DNA of 64,000 nt from Cricetomys ansorgei. Lineage: Eukaryota > Chordata > Mammalia > Rodentia > Nesomyidae. Location of the stretch: contig JAMJFZ010001074.1 in assembly GCA_026225945.1 (NCBI GenBank), positions 1,635,501 through 1,699,500 of the forward strand, written 5' to 3'. Positions 12,601 to 26,183 of this stretch are shown here, piece by piece. Below the pieces are notes generated by a model. It worked only from the letters and a program-made list of their open reading frames with translations. It ran no database searches and had not been told where the DNA came from. A program made the translations under genes and the position numbers. Position 1 is the first letter of the stretch, and each line of letters starts with the position of its first letter.

Positions 12601-14102
12601 TCCATCTTATTACAGCTGTGACGAGCCGCGATTCTCCCATTAAAATCATTTCCTGAAGGTTTGAGCGCTTTGCGTCTGGTTATTTTTAAGTGGCCCAGCA
12701 CAGGAAGGATGTGGAGGGTGGGGCACTGTGGGAACTTGTGCCAGTTAATGGAAAACTTGTTTGAGGGTGACCTGGGGCTACAGAGAGCAGTGTGACGTCG
12801 TGGTCAGCTCAAAGCAGAGGTCCTTGTGATGGGTAGACACAGTCATGTGCTGACTCCGGCAGGCTTTTGGGCGCGTTTTTACCCTTTTGACTTGTTCAAT
12901 GCAGTTGAACTTTGAAAAGGTGAGGACATTACTTTCATCCTAGTAGCTGGTACACGAGGACCAGCCAGCAAGCTGAGGTCCATGATGAGATTTGCTTTTA
13001 AGACTCACAACATCACACAGAATTTCATCCCACGCTCTAGAGCTGAAGCGGTATGTTACCATTCATGTAAGTTTCAGCTAAATGAGTGGAAAAGGTCACC
13101 GTGTTAGTGTGTGCGCACCTACACACAGGCGCGCAGGTTTTAGATCAGTAAGACATTCAGACTTAAGTGTTGCCGCCATTCCAGCCACCCTGTCTGATGC
13201 TCACTGACTTTTGCATTCACACCTTCTACAACACTGGATTGTGGCATGCTGAGCATCTGTGTGTCTGTTTGTCTCCTAGCATCCTTCACCCTCCCTGACG
13301 ACCGTAGCCTGACTATCCTGTTTCTTTTGGTACCCTTAACTAAAACTAGATGTACTGAAAGAGGAAAGTTGCGTTCAAATGTACCCAGTGCTTTGGGAGA
13401 CACGCAGAAACCCAGTATCACAAACCTGGGGGAATTCAAACCTTGTTTTCCAAGAGATATCTTCTAGGGGTGGAGCATCCCCTATCTGGACACCCAAAGT
13501 GTGAAAAGTGAGCCTCGCATGACACCGTAAACAGGAAACGCCATACACGGTGAAACTCGGCTTCACCGACGAAATGGCTTGAAATGTTTTCTGACATTCT
13601 CTGCAGGCTGTGTGTACAAGGAACCTCACGTTTCCATTTGGGCTTCATCTGCAAACTGACTCATTGTGCAGACACTGACGCTTCAAGGACCCAGAAAATC
13701 CTGGAACCTGGAGCACTGATGGTCTGACACTTCCTTGTCTTGGAACCTGATAAGACCTGCCCACTCCTGAATGCAAACCCTCTTCTTACTGTTTGAACGT
13801 CGAAGTGGCCCCCGTGCCTTCTCTGCTGCCCATCCTCTGGATCACCATCACACCCGCGTCTGCATTCGTCACAATCCCATCATCATCGTTTCCTGTTCAG
13901 TGCTCACTATTGGCTCCTGGCGATGGCCGTGTCCCCTACCACGTTTGTAGGACATTGGCAGTTTCAGGGGTCAGGCCCATCCACTACCCCTGTTCTATGT
14001 TAAGGAACCACTCAGAACCAGTCATCATTCTTTCTGAATGCTGTACTATTTTATCTGCTTAAAATGCTGCCTGGTTTCCCCCTGCTGACAAGTTTTCCAT
14101 AA

Positions 14103-14175
14103 TGTGTGTGTGTATGTGTGTGTGGTTTCCCACTACTGCCAAGTTTTCCATATATGTGTATGTACACACACACAC

Positions 14176-14210
<35 letters not shown>
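14103..14210. repeat. Compound (TG)n...(CA)n(TA)n microsatellite
   Basis: A TG run, 38 bp of unique sequence, then an AC run and a TA run of about 28 bp. The TG and AC parts could pair as an inverted repeat. Confidence 0.9.
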
Positions 14211-14212
<2 letters not shown>

Positions 14213-15393
14213 CACTAGCTCTCTGGTCTCCAGAGTGTTCTGTGTCCTTCCAGTGGCCCCTGCTTACCAGCTCTTTTATTTACAATGACCTTTTGACTGA
14301 CCTTTGCTTTAAACGTCTGCATTGACCGGTCCCCTGCTCAGCTACAGTGCTCCAGAAATGGAGCACTAACCGATGCATGCTGGTCCTGTACCATGCCCTG
14401 GTGGTAGGTTTGGTATAAGAAGTCACTGGAGGCAGGAACCGTGGCTCAGCTTGGGCTAAGCATCAAACAAGCATCAGACTTGGTGAGGCCTCTCAATGAA
14501 ACATGTGAGTGGAGTGTAGGTTTCTCCATTGTTGGTTTCAACTAGGTTAGTTGACTCCATCATTTGAGTTCAAAACTCACAGCCACCTTTATTTTGGTAT
14601 CAGGAAAAGACAGCTTGGTAGCAAGTGGTGGTTGGTTTGTGATGATGTCACACACTTGCTCTTCTAGTTTTTTTAAAACTTAAATTAGCTATTGTAAGCT
14701 AGGGAAGGGCGGGCCAGGCAGGATAACAGTCTTCCCTGGGCACTAAGAAGCATATACAAGAACAGAGACAAAAGGGAGTCAAGAAGACAGATGAGTGTAA
14801 ACCAGATGTTTGGTTAAAAGAAAACCACTACGAAACGCCTCAGCACAGCTTCATAGGAATTCAAATATTTGGTGAAAAATATATTATATTTTCCAATTTC
14901 CAGAACTCCTGAGATTTTCACCTTATTTTTTTTTAAATCACAATATGAAATTCTTTTCTCTCATTATTCTGTTTCCTTAAAAAGCTACATTAGGGACCAC
15001 CTCCCTGGTGCTTCCTGCGTTACTGTCATCTTTCCCTTTATTTCAGTTATGCTACATTATACTTCCTTACTTATATGAATCTTCGAAATCAATGTTTAGG
15101 TATATGTTTCGTCTATTTAATTAGCCTGCAAAGTCTCTATAGCCAGACTGGGTCTTAGTTTTTCCTTTAGATCATGTGTTCTCAGTAGCAGCTTATACAG
15201 CCTAATAGTAAATACTGGCGCCTTACTGAATTGACTCATTGCTAAGTGGCTGCAGTATGTATTCCACGCTATGCTGGTTTTTTTTTTTCTCACTGTTTTA
15301 TATCTATTGAAAGAGAAATGTATGGCTTCAAATGCTGACATATTAGCAGTCAAATCTTTAGTGGCAGTTATTATGGGATGGATGCAGAGGTAA

Positions 15394-15734
15394 TGTGTAT
15401 TAGTTTGCTTTCCTGTTGCTTCGATAAAAACCATGACCAAGAGTAGCTTAAGGGAGCAGAGGATTTATTTGGCTTACAGCAGGAACCTGGAGGCAGGAGT
15501 TGAAGCAGGGACCACAGAGGAGCTGACTTTCTTTCTGCACCTTGCTTTCTTAAACCATCCGGGCCTACCTTCCTAGGGATGGCCCAGTCCAGAGTGGGCT
15601 GGGTTCTCTTACATCAATTAGCAATAAAGAAAATACCCACAGGCCAATCTGATGGAGGCAATTCCCACAGTTGAAATTTCCCTCTTTCCAGATGATTCTA
15701 GTTCGTGTGATGTTGACAAAAACCCACCCGGCAC
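15394..15734 (+). repeat. Rodent interspersed repeat, family A copy 1
   Basis: It shares ordered blocks with 39444-39786 and 41483-41879: aaccatgaccaa, gcaggaacctggaggcagga, a gatggcccagtccagagtgg-type block, catcaattagcaataaagaaaat and gatgttgacaaaaac. This family is common in rodent genomes. I associate it loosely with hAT-type nonautonomous elements but cannot confirm a name. Confidence 0.75.
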
Positions 15735-16061
15735 ACGGTGATCAAGAGAAAGCACACGCACAATTAGCCATGTTTAATGCTAAGAAATGCTTGGTGAATG
15801 AAGATGTGTGACTTGTGCATAAAAATAGAGCAAAAGGAAATAAAATGTGCAGAGTTTATATGTATATAACTTACCCTAATGAATTTAGAGTTTACTCATT
15901 AAATTAAAGCCAGCAAAAATAAAGGCAACAGTAATTGTGAATCAGGAAGTTGAACATTATGATTGCTTTTCTTTATGAGAGGGGAGCAGGGTGCTGGTAA
16001 TTGGACCCAACTCTACCTACCGCCAGCTTGACTGTTAGTTTTATGATCTTCTTTTGGGCAT

Positions 16062-16384
16062 AGGATATGATCTCATGGAGTTCAGACTGGCCTTGAACTT
16101 ACCATGTAGGTAAGGTTGACTTCAAATTTATGATCTTCCTGCTCTCACCTTCTGAACACGGAGATTGTGGGTGGGAGTCGCTGTGCCTGGTTTATGCAGT
16201 GCCAGGGACGAAACCAGAGTCTCGTGTGTACAAGGTAAGCATTCCACCAGCTGAGGCCCATACTTACCCTAAAGGAGGCTTTTTGTTTTTGTGAGACAGT
16301 CTTGCTATATAGCCCAGGCTGGCTTCAAACTCATGGTCCTCCTGCCTCAGTCTCTCCAGTGCCGGGGCTGCATGTACACAGCTC
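16062..16384 (-). repeat. B4-type/B1-like SINE cluster (antisense)
   Basis: Two B1-like segments (about 16062-16195, and 16285-16384 with gagacagtcttgctatatagcccaggctgg) flank an ID-like piece containing gccagggacgaaaccagagtc and accagctgaggccc. The order fits B4-family composites in reverse. Confidence 0.65.
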
Positions 16385-17559
16385 TTTGCTATTTCCTCTT
16401 TCAGTAAGAACTCTTTTATTGTATATTAATATTCAAAATCATATTATGCCTGCTGTATGAATACTACCCCAGAGATACTAGATGCCAAAAGAATCGATCA
16501 AAAACCTTCTTATGGAAATGTTATTCATGATTCTGGCAGCATCTGTACAGCCATTTTTAGTGTAGACATTCCACTATAATGGGAGCTGCTTAAGGGCTCT
16601 TCTGCGGGAAATTCTGTATCGAAGCAACCTTTATCGCAGAACAACCTTGCTGCAGACTTTGGCACTATTGCTGTAGGGTGGTGGAAAAATGTTTTCATAA
16701 AGTGCTGTATCCTGTTAGCAAGTGCCATCAGGAAGGTGGAGATAGACTTTAAACCCTGTGTTTTCCTCCTCTCCCTCACATGCGAAAGTAAACAGTTGCC
16801 TTCCTGAAGCGCGGCCAATGTAACACAGCGTGGCTATACTGTGGTTAATCATACCATCTGTCGATCTACAATGCAACATAATCGTTTTGTGGTAAAATAC
16901 AATTACAACAAATTAGAATGAGATGCAAGGGAAGGGTGAGTCCTGGTGGAGCCATTTCCCCACTGTAGAATATTACTCTGTCTGGGCAGCTTATTGGATT
17001 CTGGGATTCCTATGCTTTTGTGTTCCCCTCTTCTCCCCTTCTACCTGCCTCAGAGGCTGCCCAGGTGGGGGAGCTGATAGCTTTGGGTGGGAAGGCTTCA
17101 TGCACGTTCACACTCGGTGACCAGTGGAAGCCATGTCCTCTGGAGAACATGGGATGTTTTCTCGCACACAGGAGCCTTCTATTTCCTTAGCTCAGTCTCT
17201 GTCACCAAAAAGAAAGATCAGAACCTAAAACAAAATCAAAACAAAAACCTCCGAGTATTTTCTAAATTGCAACCAAACCTTAGTGTAATAGAACTCATTT
17301 CCTGTTACTAGCCGGGCCTCCAAGTTCTGCAAGAAGTAGGTGAGCTCCCTCAAGAATGTAGCTTCACGGCCAACCAAGAGCTAGTTCGCAGAGTCCTGAG
17401 AACCCTCCAGCCACTTTTGAAAGAAGTCCAGAGGGAGTTCCAGAAAAAAAGCACTTTTCCTGCTACTGGGCCAAAGAAGTTCTAGGGTGGGTGCTTCCTG
17501 TCCACGGTAGCATTTTCTTTTCTGTGGCTGGTTGGCACTAAGACCTGTAGCTTAGGCCG

Positions 17560-17877
17560 CTGTGCCGACTCACCAAAGAAGACAAGGAGGCATAATCATA
17601 GGTGCAAACCCTTCCAGACCTCAGCAGAGGGAACCACCATCATGGCAGGCATCATACTCAACAGTGGAACCCTGAGCGTCTGAGCTCAGGTGTTTTTAAT
17701 CATTCAACTCCTCAGGGGTTCTACTGATAGCATGTGCAAATCATGTGCAATCGAATGTCCCCCACATAAATCCAACACCTGCTGACAATACAAAACGCCA
17801 AGACCTAGGCAGCCCCTCACCCAACAGTGCATGACATAATTATCTTACACATAACTAAAAAATAACTTCTATAACAA
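17560..17877 (-). mobile_element. LTR-like repeat, copy 2 (antisense)
   Basis: Reverse-oriented copy of the element at 6881-7190. Shared blocks include cagacctcagcagagggaacc, gtctgagctcaggtgttttt, aatccaacacctgctgacaa and cctaggcagcccctcaccca. It ends near a ctataacaa. No coding region is seen inside. Confidence 0.7.
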
Positions 17878-18102
17878 GGACCTCTTAGGGCAATGGCCCT
17901 CTTTCATTTAGCAGGGTGTCAGGTCACACTTTTGTTACACATACCTGTAGTGCTCCACAGACCAAGCTCTGATCCGAATGCTCTGGCTCCTGTCTGGTGT
18001 CATCCCTCCATACTTTCCAGAGGGACTATTTTCTTCTTCTGTGGTTAGAAGCTGTGGCTTATGAAATATACTCTGTGGGAATTCCTTGGAGTGAATCAGA
18101 TT

Positions 18103-18337
18103 GAGAGAGAGAGGGGGGGGAGAGGGAGAGAAAGAGGAGGAGGAGGAGGAGGAGGAGGAGGAGGAGGAGGAGGAGGAGGAGGAGAGAAGAAGAAGAGAAG
18201 AAGAAGAAGAAGAAGAAGAAGAAGAAGAAGAAGAAGAGGAGGAGGAGGAGGAGGAGGAGGAGGAGGAGGAGGAGGAGGAGGAGGAGGAGGAGGAGGAGGA
18301 GGAGGAGGAGGAAGAGGAGGAGGAAGAGGAAGAAAAA
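18103..18337. repeat. 235-nt pure purine tract, (GGA)n/(GAA)n
   Basis: It is uninterrupted G/A from 18103 to 18337: GA and G-run start, then (GGA)n, (GAA)n, and a long (GGA)n. The poly-Glu, poly-Gly and poly-Ser frames are artefacts. A (GAAT)n-like atgaatgaatga run follows. Confidence 0.98.
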
Positions 18338-19354
18338 TGAATGAATGAATGAATCCAGATTTGTACCATGGTAGAGGTGGAAACTTTTACTACATGAAGG
18401 TTTGCAAGCTGTGAGCTGTGTGAGTCTGGCTAATGATTGTGCCTTTTTGGAAACTGGAGTTTGTAGATTTGTGAGGCGTAGGGGTTTGTAAATCAGACTA
18501 CAGCAGGATGCTTACTATTCTCAAGAAATCAGGGGAAGCTTCATTTTCTCTGTTATAGATGTCTAGGATCACTTCTTTCTATTTTCCCCTGCTAATTATA
18601 GATGTACACTAACAGATGACCCAAACTTCTGGTACCTTGGAGCAAGGCCTCTTGAACCTTACCCAGGTCTACAATCGCCTGGAGCTCTTAGAAATGTAGA
18701 CTTGAGTAGGACCAGAGATTCTATACCCTACCAAGGTTCCTTGTTAGCCACCTCTTCTTAAAACCTTAATTAAAAAAAAAGACTTTATCCAATTTTATTT
18801 AGTGTTCCTCTCATCCTTATCTCTATCTTGTTTTGTTTCATTCTATTTTATCAATAAGGTTATTTCTGGGGCAGATCTTTGGTATCACTATGGTATAGCA
18901 TTTTTGACAACATTTTTTAAAAAATCCCTAAACTACTGAATGTGTTTAATAACATTCCTTTTATTTTAAAATGGTTTCCCTCTATAAGTTGTATAAGCAC
19001 ATTCAAAATTTATGGAATTTTTTTTGAGCACCTGCAGTCTATGTAGGTTTTTTGCCAGGAACAATGGCTTCTAAAGATGATAATACAATCAACATGAGAG
19101 GCATGAGACTTCTTAGATGAATAGGCGCTACTATGGCAGGCAAACCAAAATAACATTTTCAATGAGATAGTCTAGGCTAAAATTCCTAGGGTAGACATAA
19201 TGTACCTGGTTTCCCAAATCAGTGTCTGTCTCCCACTGCTCCCCATTATCCCTTGCCATACCAGTTTTCCACTTAACACCCAACACCCCCAACTTGGATC
19301 AGTGAAATCCCAAGCCTCTACTGAAATTCCTTTTGACAGACAGAATAGCACTTT

Positions 19355-19415
19355 GGAAAAGGAGGAGGAGGAGGAGGAGGAGGAGGAGGAGGAGGAGGAG
19401 GAGGAGGAGGAGGAA
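19355..19415. repeat. (GGA)n microsatellite
   Basis: A pure purine run of about 61 nt, mostly gga units. Confidence 0.97.
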
Positions 19416-19927
19416 CACGGGAACAGAGAGGAAGGAAGGAGAAGAGAGAAGAACATCAAGAGTCCAAGACTTAAAACCAACCTGTCCTTGGAAGTTCCTG
19501 CCTCTTTGGCTCTGAGCATCCTCTTTCAGGCTGAGGCTGCGGGAGGGAGTTGTCTTTCCCATTCATTCAACAACAACGTTCACATCCATTCAGTGAAGGG
19601 AGTTTGCTCCTTTGAGTGTTTCTGAAGGTCAACCCCATGAAATTTTGCCATTGCTTCTGCTTCTTCCCCTTAGCTGATGAAGAGAAAAATCAACATTCTA
19701 ATCTGCAGAAGGTGGCACATAACCAGCGTGCACTTGAGAAAGGGAGGAAAACTCCATCTGGCAGGAAGGGAAGCAACTAGTCCAGAATGAGCTTCAGGGG
19801 AAGCTCTGAGCTCCATCATTCTGGTTTGGACCTGTTCATTGTTTTAATGAAGTTTAAAATATAGATTAAGCTTCATGAGAAATGGTACCTGTCGTTGCTT
19901 TTAGCCTTTCTTGAAAATTCTGTCTTT

Positions 19928-20086
19928 GCCGGATGGTGGTGGCGCACACCTTTAATCCTAGCACTTGGGAAGCAGAGGCAGGTGGATCTCTGTGAGTTTG
20001 AGGCCAGCCTGGTCTACAGAGTGAGTTCCAGGATAGCCAGAGTTACAACAGAGAAACCCTGTCTCAAAAAAAAAAAAAAAAAAAAA
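19928..20086 (+). repeat. B1 SINE (sense)
   Basis: A full-length B1 in gene orientation: gccggatggtggtggcgcac, cctttaatcctagcacttgg, gaggccagcctggtctacag, gaaaccctgtctc and a 21-nt A tail, followed by a (CCAAA)n-like run. Confidence 0.95.
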
Positions 20087-21038
20087 CCACCCCCCAAACC
20101 AAAACCAAACCAAACCACACACACAAAAGAGAAAGTTTGATCTTTGTTATCTTTATCTGTAACTTAGTCCAAAAAAGATTTGATGTGTTCAGAAAGTTTA
20201 AAAAACACAAACAAACAAGTAAAAAAAAACAAAAAACAAAGACAAAATGCTAAGAGTCAGAGGAACCAGGGGTGAGGAAAAGCAGCCTGGGCTATAGACA
20301 GCACACTAGACATTTTCTGGGACAGTGTTGTTCCCTTGCTAGAGTCGAGTGACAGATTCGGCCAAGAGGTTTCGGGCTCTCTGAGTCAGAGATAGGATTC
20401 ATGATGCCCAAAAGATTAATGGGAAGTCATTTTTCTTGTGTGGAGGCCTGAAAGAAATACATGGCAAGGGGTGGAGGTGTGGGCTGTGAAATAAGTCTGC
20501 CTGAGTAACTATGGCAGAGGGTATTGAGAGATCATTTGTCAAAGGACCCTTGACAATGTCCAACGGTATAATTTCTGTGCATGATTTAGTGAAGACCTTT
20601 CTCCAAGGACTCCACATAATGGAGTTAAAATAGAGTTCTGTCTGGCAGCCTCCCAGTGAGAAAGGCACTATGTCTAGGGGGGATGAACAGCACGCCAGTT
20701 TTGCAATTTTCTCTGGGTGTTATTTTGTTCATGTAAGCTACGATTTAGAATATGTTAAGTTCAGTTGCTCAAATAAAGAAATATTTTGAATTACTTATTG
20801 GAAAATGTGCTACTAAAGCTTTCTGTACCCCCAAAGCTGTCAAACTTTAATTTCAGAAAAAGTATTCTATACAAAGTAGATGAAACCCAGGGACCAGAGG
20901 CATTGCCCTGTTTCCTAACCTGTACCCGCCATGGGTTTGAATATAGAACCCTAAAGGCCTTTTTCTTGGTAAAGTGCTCTGTAGTCGTCAGGATCTTGGA
21001 AGTGAAGATTACCATACCTAAAAGTTAAGAGTAGAAGT

Positions 21039-21350
21039 GCGGGTCCACGGCCCAGCAAGTAGAGTACTTGTACAAACTGAGGACTAGAGTTCTCCAGCAC
21101 CCCTGAAAATGTCGGGTGACTGTGACAATCCTCCTGCGACCCCAGCAGGAGGGAGACAGACACAGGGGACCCCAACAGCAAGCTGACTAGCTAGAATAGT
21201 GGAACCACTGAGCTCTGGGTTCAAATGACAGTCCCCGCCACAGTGTATAAGGTAGAGAGCAGTCAAGAAAGACATTTGGCATCCATGCACATACATACAT
21301 ATGTGCTTACAGACATGCATGTATACATATGCACATATACATATGTGAAA
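21039..21350 (+). repeat. B4/RSINE-type composite SINE (sense)
   Basis: It has an ID-like head (cccagcaagtagagtacttg) and a tail typical of B4-family elements (aaggtagagagcagtcaagaaag, then an acatgcaca/acatac tract to 21345). The middle is diverged. Confidence 0.6.
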
Positions 21351-22263
21351 AGAAAAGAGAGAAAGACAGGTAAGGTAAATGTAGACCTCTGGGGTTTTGC
21401 TAACCAACAGGGCACAGTACAGGGTCTTCAGCTGGCTAGAACAGGGGTCACCACTACCTGTCAGATCTGAAGTGAAAGGAAGTCTGGTTGTGCAAATTAG
21501 GGAACAGTGACAAAGTTGAGGGGATCACGGGGCCCTCATAAGGAGCGGCTCTGAAAGGATGGCTATCACACCTGCATCTTCTCCTCTCTCTCATCTCCGA
21601 TGGCACCCCCAAGGGTCATTCACAGTAGTCTATGTGTGTACTGCTTACGAAGACTTACTTCAGGGTGATCGCTTGAGGAGCACTGCATACGCTGCACGCA
21701 CTTCCCACACGCAGCCTTTCCCTAAAGCCGAAACGGTACCAGTTTTCATTCTGAGGCACCTGCGTATCCTTATAAGCCGTGTAGTTCTCCTCAGACAGTT
21801 TCTTTCAAAAGGCTCCTGCTACGTTTGCAAGCTTCTGATATTTTTATTGAGCTGCTGTGTCTGGGTTGGGGAAAGCAGAGATGGGGCTGTTTTATAACAA
21901 ACTACCAACCCTGCCCCATAAATAAATCTTAGTACTAAACGTGGATCATCTATTCTGCTTACAGATTTGGTGAGGTGGGAATTTGGGAAAGGCAGGCTGG
22001 GGATGGCTCTCTTCTGTCCTGTGGTGTCTGGGATGGCAGCAGCTGGAAGGGGCTTCCTGATCGAGTACCTGGATTGAGATGGCTGCAAAGATGACTTGCT
22101 TTTGGAGCTCTGAGCTGTTGTGTAAGAAATCCGCCTGACCTGCAGATGCCATGGTGGAGATGCAATGCTCATATTTTGTTAATGCCTAGCTGAGCCACGA
22201 CTTCAATTTACATTCTGTCTTCCCTGTTGGAAAAAAGGCAGAATCTAGCTTTTCCAACAACTT

Positions 22264-22798
22264 AATTAAATATATTATATTTATATTATATACCATATTA
22301 TATAATATATCATAATATATAATATAATATCTAATAATAATATATACATACATTAATATATAATAATATATACATATAATATATACACATATAATATACA
22401 TACATATATACATATATACATATACATTAATATATAATATACATATAATATATAATAAAATACATAACATATATAATTATATAATACATAATATATGTAA
22501 TATCATATACATTATATAATATATTATATACATAATATTACATATAATATTAAATATTATAAATTATATATTATATTATTATATATAGTATATCACATAT
22601 AATATATATATTATATTATGATATATAATTTATATATTTAACATATATATTCATTATATACTTAATATATAATATATTTAAAAAATATAGTTATATATAA
22701 TTTATGTATATAATTTAATATATAAATATATTATACTATACACATTATATATAATATGAATTATATACTATATAAATATTTAAAAATAATGTTATTAA
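22264..22798. repeat. About 530-bp AT-rich low-complexity block
   Basis: Almost only A and T, with repeated atata, tataat and aatat units and scattered C/G at about 10 bp or more spacing. Many self-complementary segments are present. No gene is credible here. Confidence 0.95.
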
Positions 22799-24305
22799 AC
22801 AAGGCTCTCACAGCAGGGTGCTTCTGACGGTCTGAGGTTTTTCTTTTTTGTGTTTGGTAATACAGTTTGAAGCATAGGGAGCTTGTCTGGCAATAGGCAG
22901 CAGCACTGGGCACCGCAACGCAAGCGGCTCCGACGGAGCGTCGAGGTGCCCGAGAACAATGTGAGATCTGGGGCTAGCTTCGGCTGTGGACTGGGCACCT
23001 CCGAATGCCAGGGACTTTAGCAAAAGGAAGCTCTTTTTAGTTTGGTCTTCAACAAAAGAGAGCAGGATTTGGGAGTGGACATGCCCTCTCGATCCTGTGC
23101 CCAGTCTCCATGCTGGCGCCACCTCCTCAAACGGGAGAATCTGTGAGTCATGAAGGTGAATTTCACAGCCAAAGTTACACACCTGAGAATGCTATGACAA
23201 TTATGGTTAAATATTTTCCCATTTGCTGTTTAAATAGACACTGAATGTCTCTCAGACTCAGGGTGCACACAGACTCAGTTAACCGTGTTGAGAAGTGCGG
23301 GTCTAACACGATTAATTTGTGCCCTGCGTGCTTGCTCTGGCTCCTCTGTTGTTAGAATCTATTTCCTCCTGGGAAGTGCAATTGCTTCCCAGACAATAGC
23401 CTCTGGCCGTCATCTTTTTGTTAGATTTACAATCTTAATTATGTGCCTGTGCTAAAGGATGATTTTGATCATACTACCCAGGTAAGGGTGGATATGAGCT
23501 GTGAGTTCCCTGCAGAGGTCTGACTCCCTTCTCAGCATGGTTTGAGTTCTTGATCAGGCTTGCATTCCAGAAGGACCCACACACTTTGAATTCACTGCTT
23601 GCTGTTTCTGTAAAATATGCCTTCGCAGTCTCCTTAGGCTTCATCATTTTTACCCACAAGCATTTGAGTTTTCACTGTCATTTTAAGTCCGTTAGCCCTC
23701 ATTGGTTCCCCTCAGGACCATGATGAAGGTTCTCAACACTCAACAGTAGAGGGTCCCGTCCCCTTGAGCACCCTGTGACCACTGGGAATGTGTGGCATGG
23801 ATAGTTGATGTCCAAAGAGCTCACTCCCTGGAAAGAGCTTGCTTCTTTTGAAAACCTAGAGCAATTCCTTGTTGAAGCTAAGTCCTGGCTTGGTTGTGTT
23901 CAGTGGTGTCTTTCTTGAGGAAGGGTTATAAACCCCTTGAAGTGTGTGAGCGAGTGTTTCTCATCCGGATAGATAGATGCACCCAGCATGGTTTCTACAA
24001 TATAGCAGACGCTTGGGAGTCTCTGGTGTGTAGAAGGGAATCCAGTGCTTTTCCTCATCCACTGGTTTGAACAAAGTCCTTGTCAGTCATCCGCCTCATC
24101 TTGAAGGGTGACTTTGGGGGTGATGGGAGGAAACTTCTCGAACGTGTCAATTGTAAATGTTTTCTTAGAATTGGTGTACCTACAAAGAGAGACAGCCATT
24201 GGCAGAGTCATTTCACTTGTCCCCGTAGTGATTTCTTTTTTTAACCGATGGCTTTGAATTTTCCAGTCCAGTTGGTAAAATGCTAACCATATTCGTGGAG
24301 AATCA

Positions 24306-24385
24306 CGTATGAGGCCCACTCAGATGCCATGCAAGCTCAACAGCTATCCAGGCTTTGTAGTGAGGACTTGTTTTCTAGTTTCAAA
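24306..24385 (+). repeat. Diverged repeat pair, copy 1
   Basis: It shares the layout tatgaggc, caagctcaacag, aggctttgtagtgagg and tgttttcta with 25791-25866. It may be a SINE-derived tail. Confidence 0.5.
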
Positions 24386-25734
24386 ACTTTTAAAACTTAT
24401 TTTTAAACTGATGGCTGTCAACAGCCCTCCCCCAAAGGTACACCGTAGTGGGATGTTATATAGCATTCTGATACGTGTGTACATGCTGCAGTGTTTGAAT
24501 CAGGTTAAATATGTTTATGTCCTCAGACGTTCTTTGTTTGTGGCAAAAAAAGAAAGTCAAAAATCTTTTCTTGTAGCTTTTTGCAAATGAACAATAATAC
24601 ATCACTGCAACCACCCTCCTGTGCAGCAGATCACCAGAGCCTCTTGTTATTAACTAGAACTTAGTACTGTGGCTCACCTCCACCCCCCAAAAATCCATTC
24701 TTTGAAATTAAGATCAACTTTTTCTATTAGTGTCACTCCGTCGGAGGAAAAAATAGAGGCGCTGTATGCATTTTGCATCAGTCTCCCCACAGGTAGGGGG
24801 AGTAGCTAAATGACCCATCGGCTTTATTTCCAGGGCTCCTCTTCTTCCCTCTGATCCTTCTATATGAATGTGGTTTCCTCTCCTGCATTTGTGTATTCTA
24901 GGATTTAGGCTTGGTGCTCTTCTGACCACAGTATTCACCAGAATATCGAGGTGCTGGTGAAGATGTCACTCATCTGCTACTGGCTTTAAATATCAGCGGT
25001 GAAGGGAAGAAGGGAGGGAGCCATAATTGAGGGGCACACATGGAACATCTGGACAGTAGCTAAGCAGCACTGATTCACTCTTAGTATTTCTGTGTCTGTG
25101 AAGATGAGATTTTGTGGCTATAAACAAGTAGCTGGCCGTGCATGTTAAAGTGAAGGATCTTTGATTGCTAATGGGTAAACTTGGTATCTTTGGAAGAAGT
25201 TTTAAAAATCTTCACCACATCTAAGATATGAAAATGTATTAGTGCTAACTGGGTATCTAAGCCCCATAAGTAAATGTGTGCTCTGTGAAGCTCTGGGAAT
25301 CTTGTAATTAGCTGTCACTTTGCTAAATACCGCAAAGTGGTCTCTCACTAGACAGAATGAAATAGAGCAGTAATAACAGTAATAATAATTATCGCTTTCT
25401 GACGATGAGTTGCCAGCATTGTCTTGCAGTTACTAAGAAGCTTTGGCCAGTAGAACGGCAGAACGCTACTGGCCATAGGCTGCTTATAGGAAAGAAAGTC
25501 TTATGGGGTGTCTTCAAGCCAGATGGAAGCTGTCGATCAGGGCCCCTTGAGCTCTCTTTCTTGGCTGGCAGGGATTTGGTTGAAGTGGTTGATTATGTGA
25601 CGATCGAATAGCTGTGACATCTCAAGATTTTAATAACACAAAGACAACTAATTTTTAATAAAAGTAAGTTGATTTGGATTTTAAGGTTTATTTATAAACA
25701 AAAAAAATTTCAGGCATTAAAATAAAAAAAGAAT

Positions 25735-25866
25735 TCTTAGGCTGAGAGTAGATGATTATAAATTCAAGGCCAACCTGAGCTATCTAGCATGTATGAGGCT
25801 AGCCCAGACTCCATACAAGTTCAACAGTTGCTTAGGCTTTGTAGTGAGGGCCTGTTTTCTAATTAA
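25735..25866 (+). repeat. B1/B4-like fragment with repeat-pair copy 2
   Basis: attcaaggccaacctgagct is B1/B4-like. It is followed by tatgaggctagccc and caagttcaacag, aggctttgtagtgagg, tgttttcta, which match 24306-24385. Confidence 0.5.
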
Positions 25867-26183
25867 TAAACATGTATACGTATTTATTAATTAGGATATG
25901 TGATACAGGCCCAGACAGAGACTTAAGTACAGACATGAAGGAATAAAATACTCACTTTTCCTGCATTAGTTTGCAACAAAAAACCTGGCTATCTCCTGCC
26001 AAGCTAGTGGACTTAGCTTTCTAAACTATCTACCTTGTTCCGTCATTGACCAGAGCCCTGTAGATCACCCTTCGGCCTTTACCTAGACAGATGATCATTT
26101 CCTTTATGTCTGTGTCCTAAGAAGGACATTAGGCATTGTACACCCTTCCAGTCTCCTGTTTAAAAATCCCTGTCTGAGAACAG

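Noticed and set aside
17935..18369. 144-codon minus-strand poly-Ser frame and overlapping poly-Glu/poly-Gly frames
   Set aside because: They are translations of the (GGA)n/(GAA)n tract.
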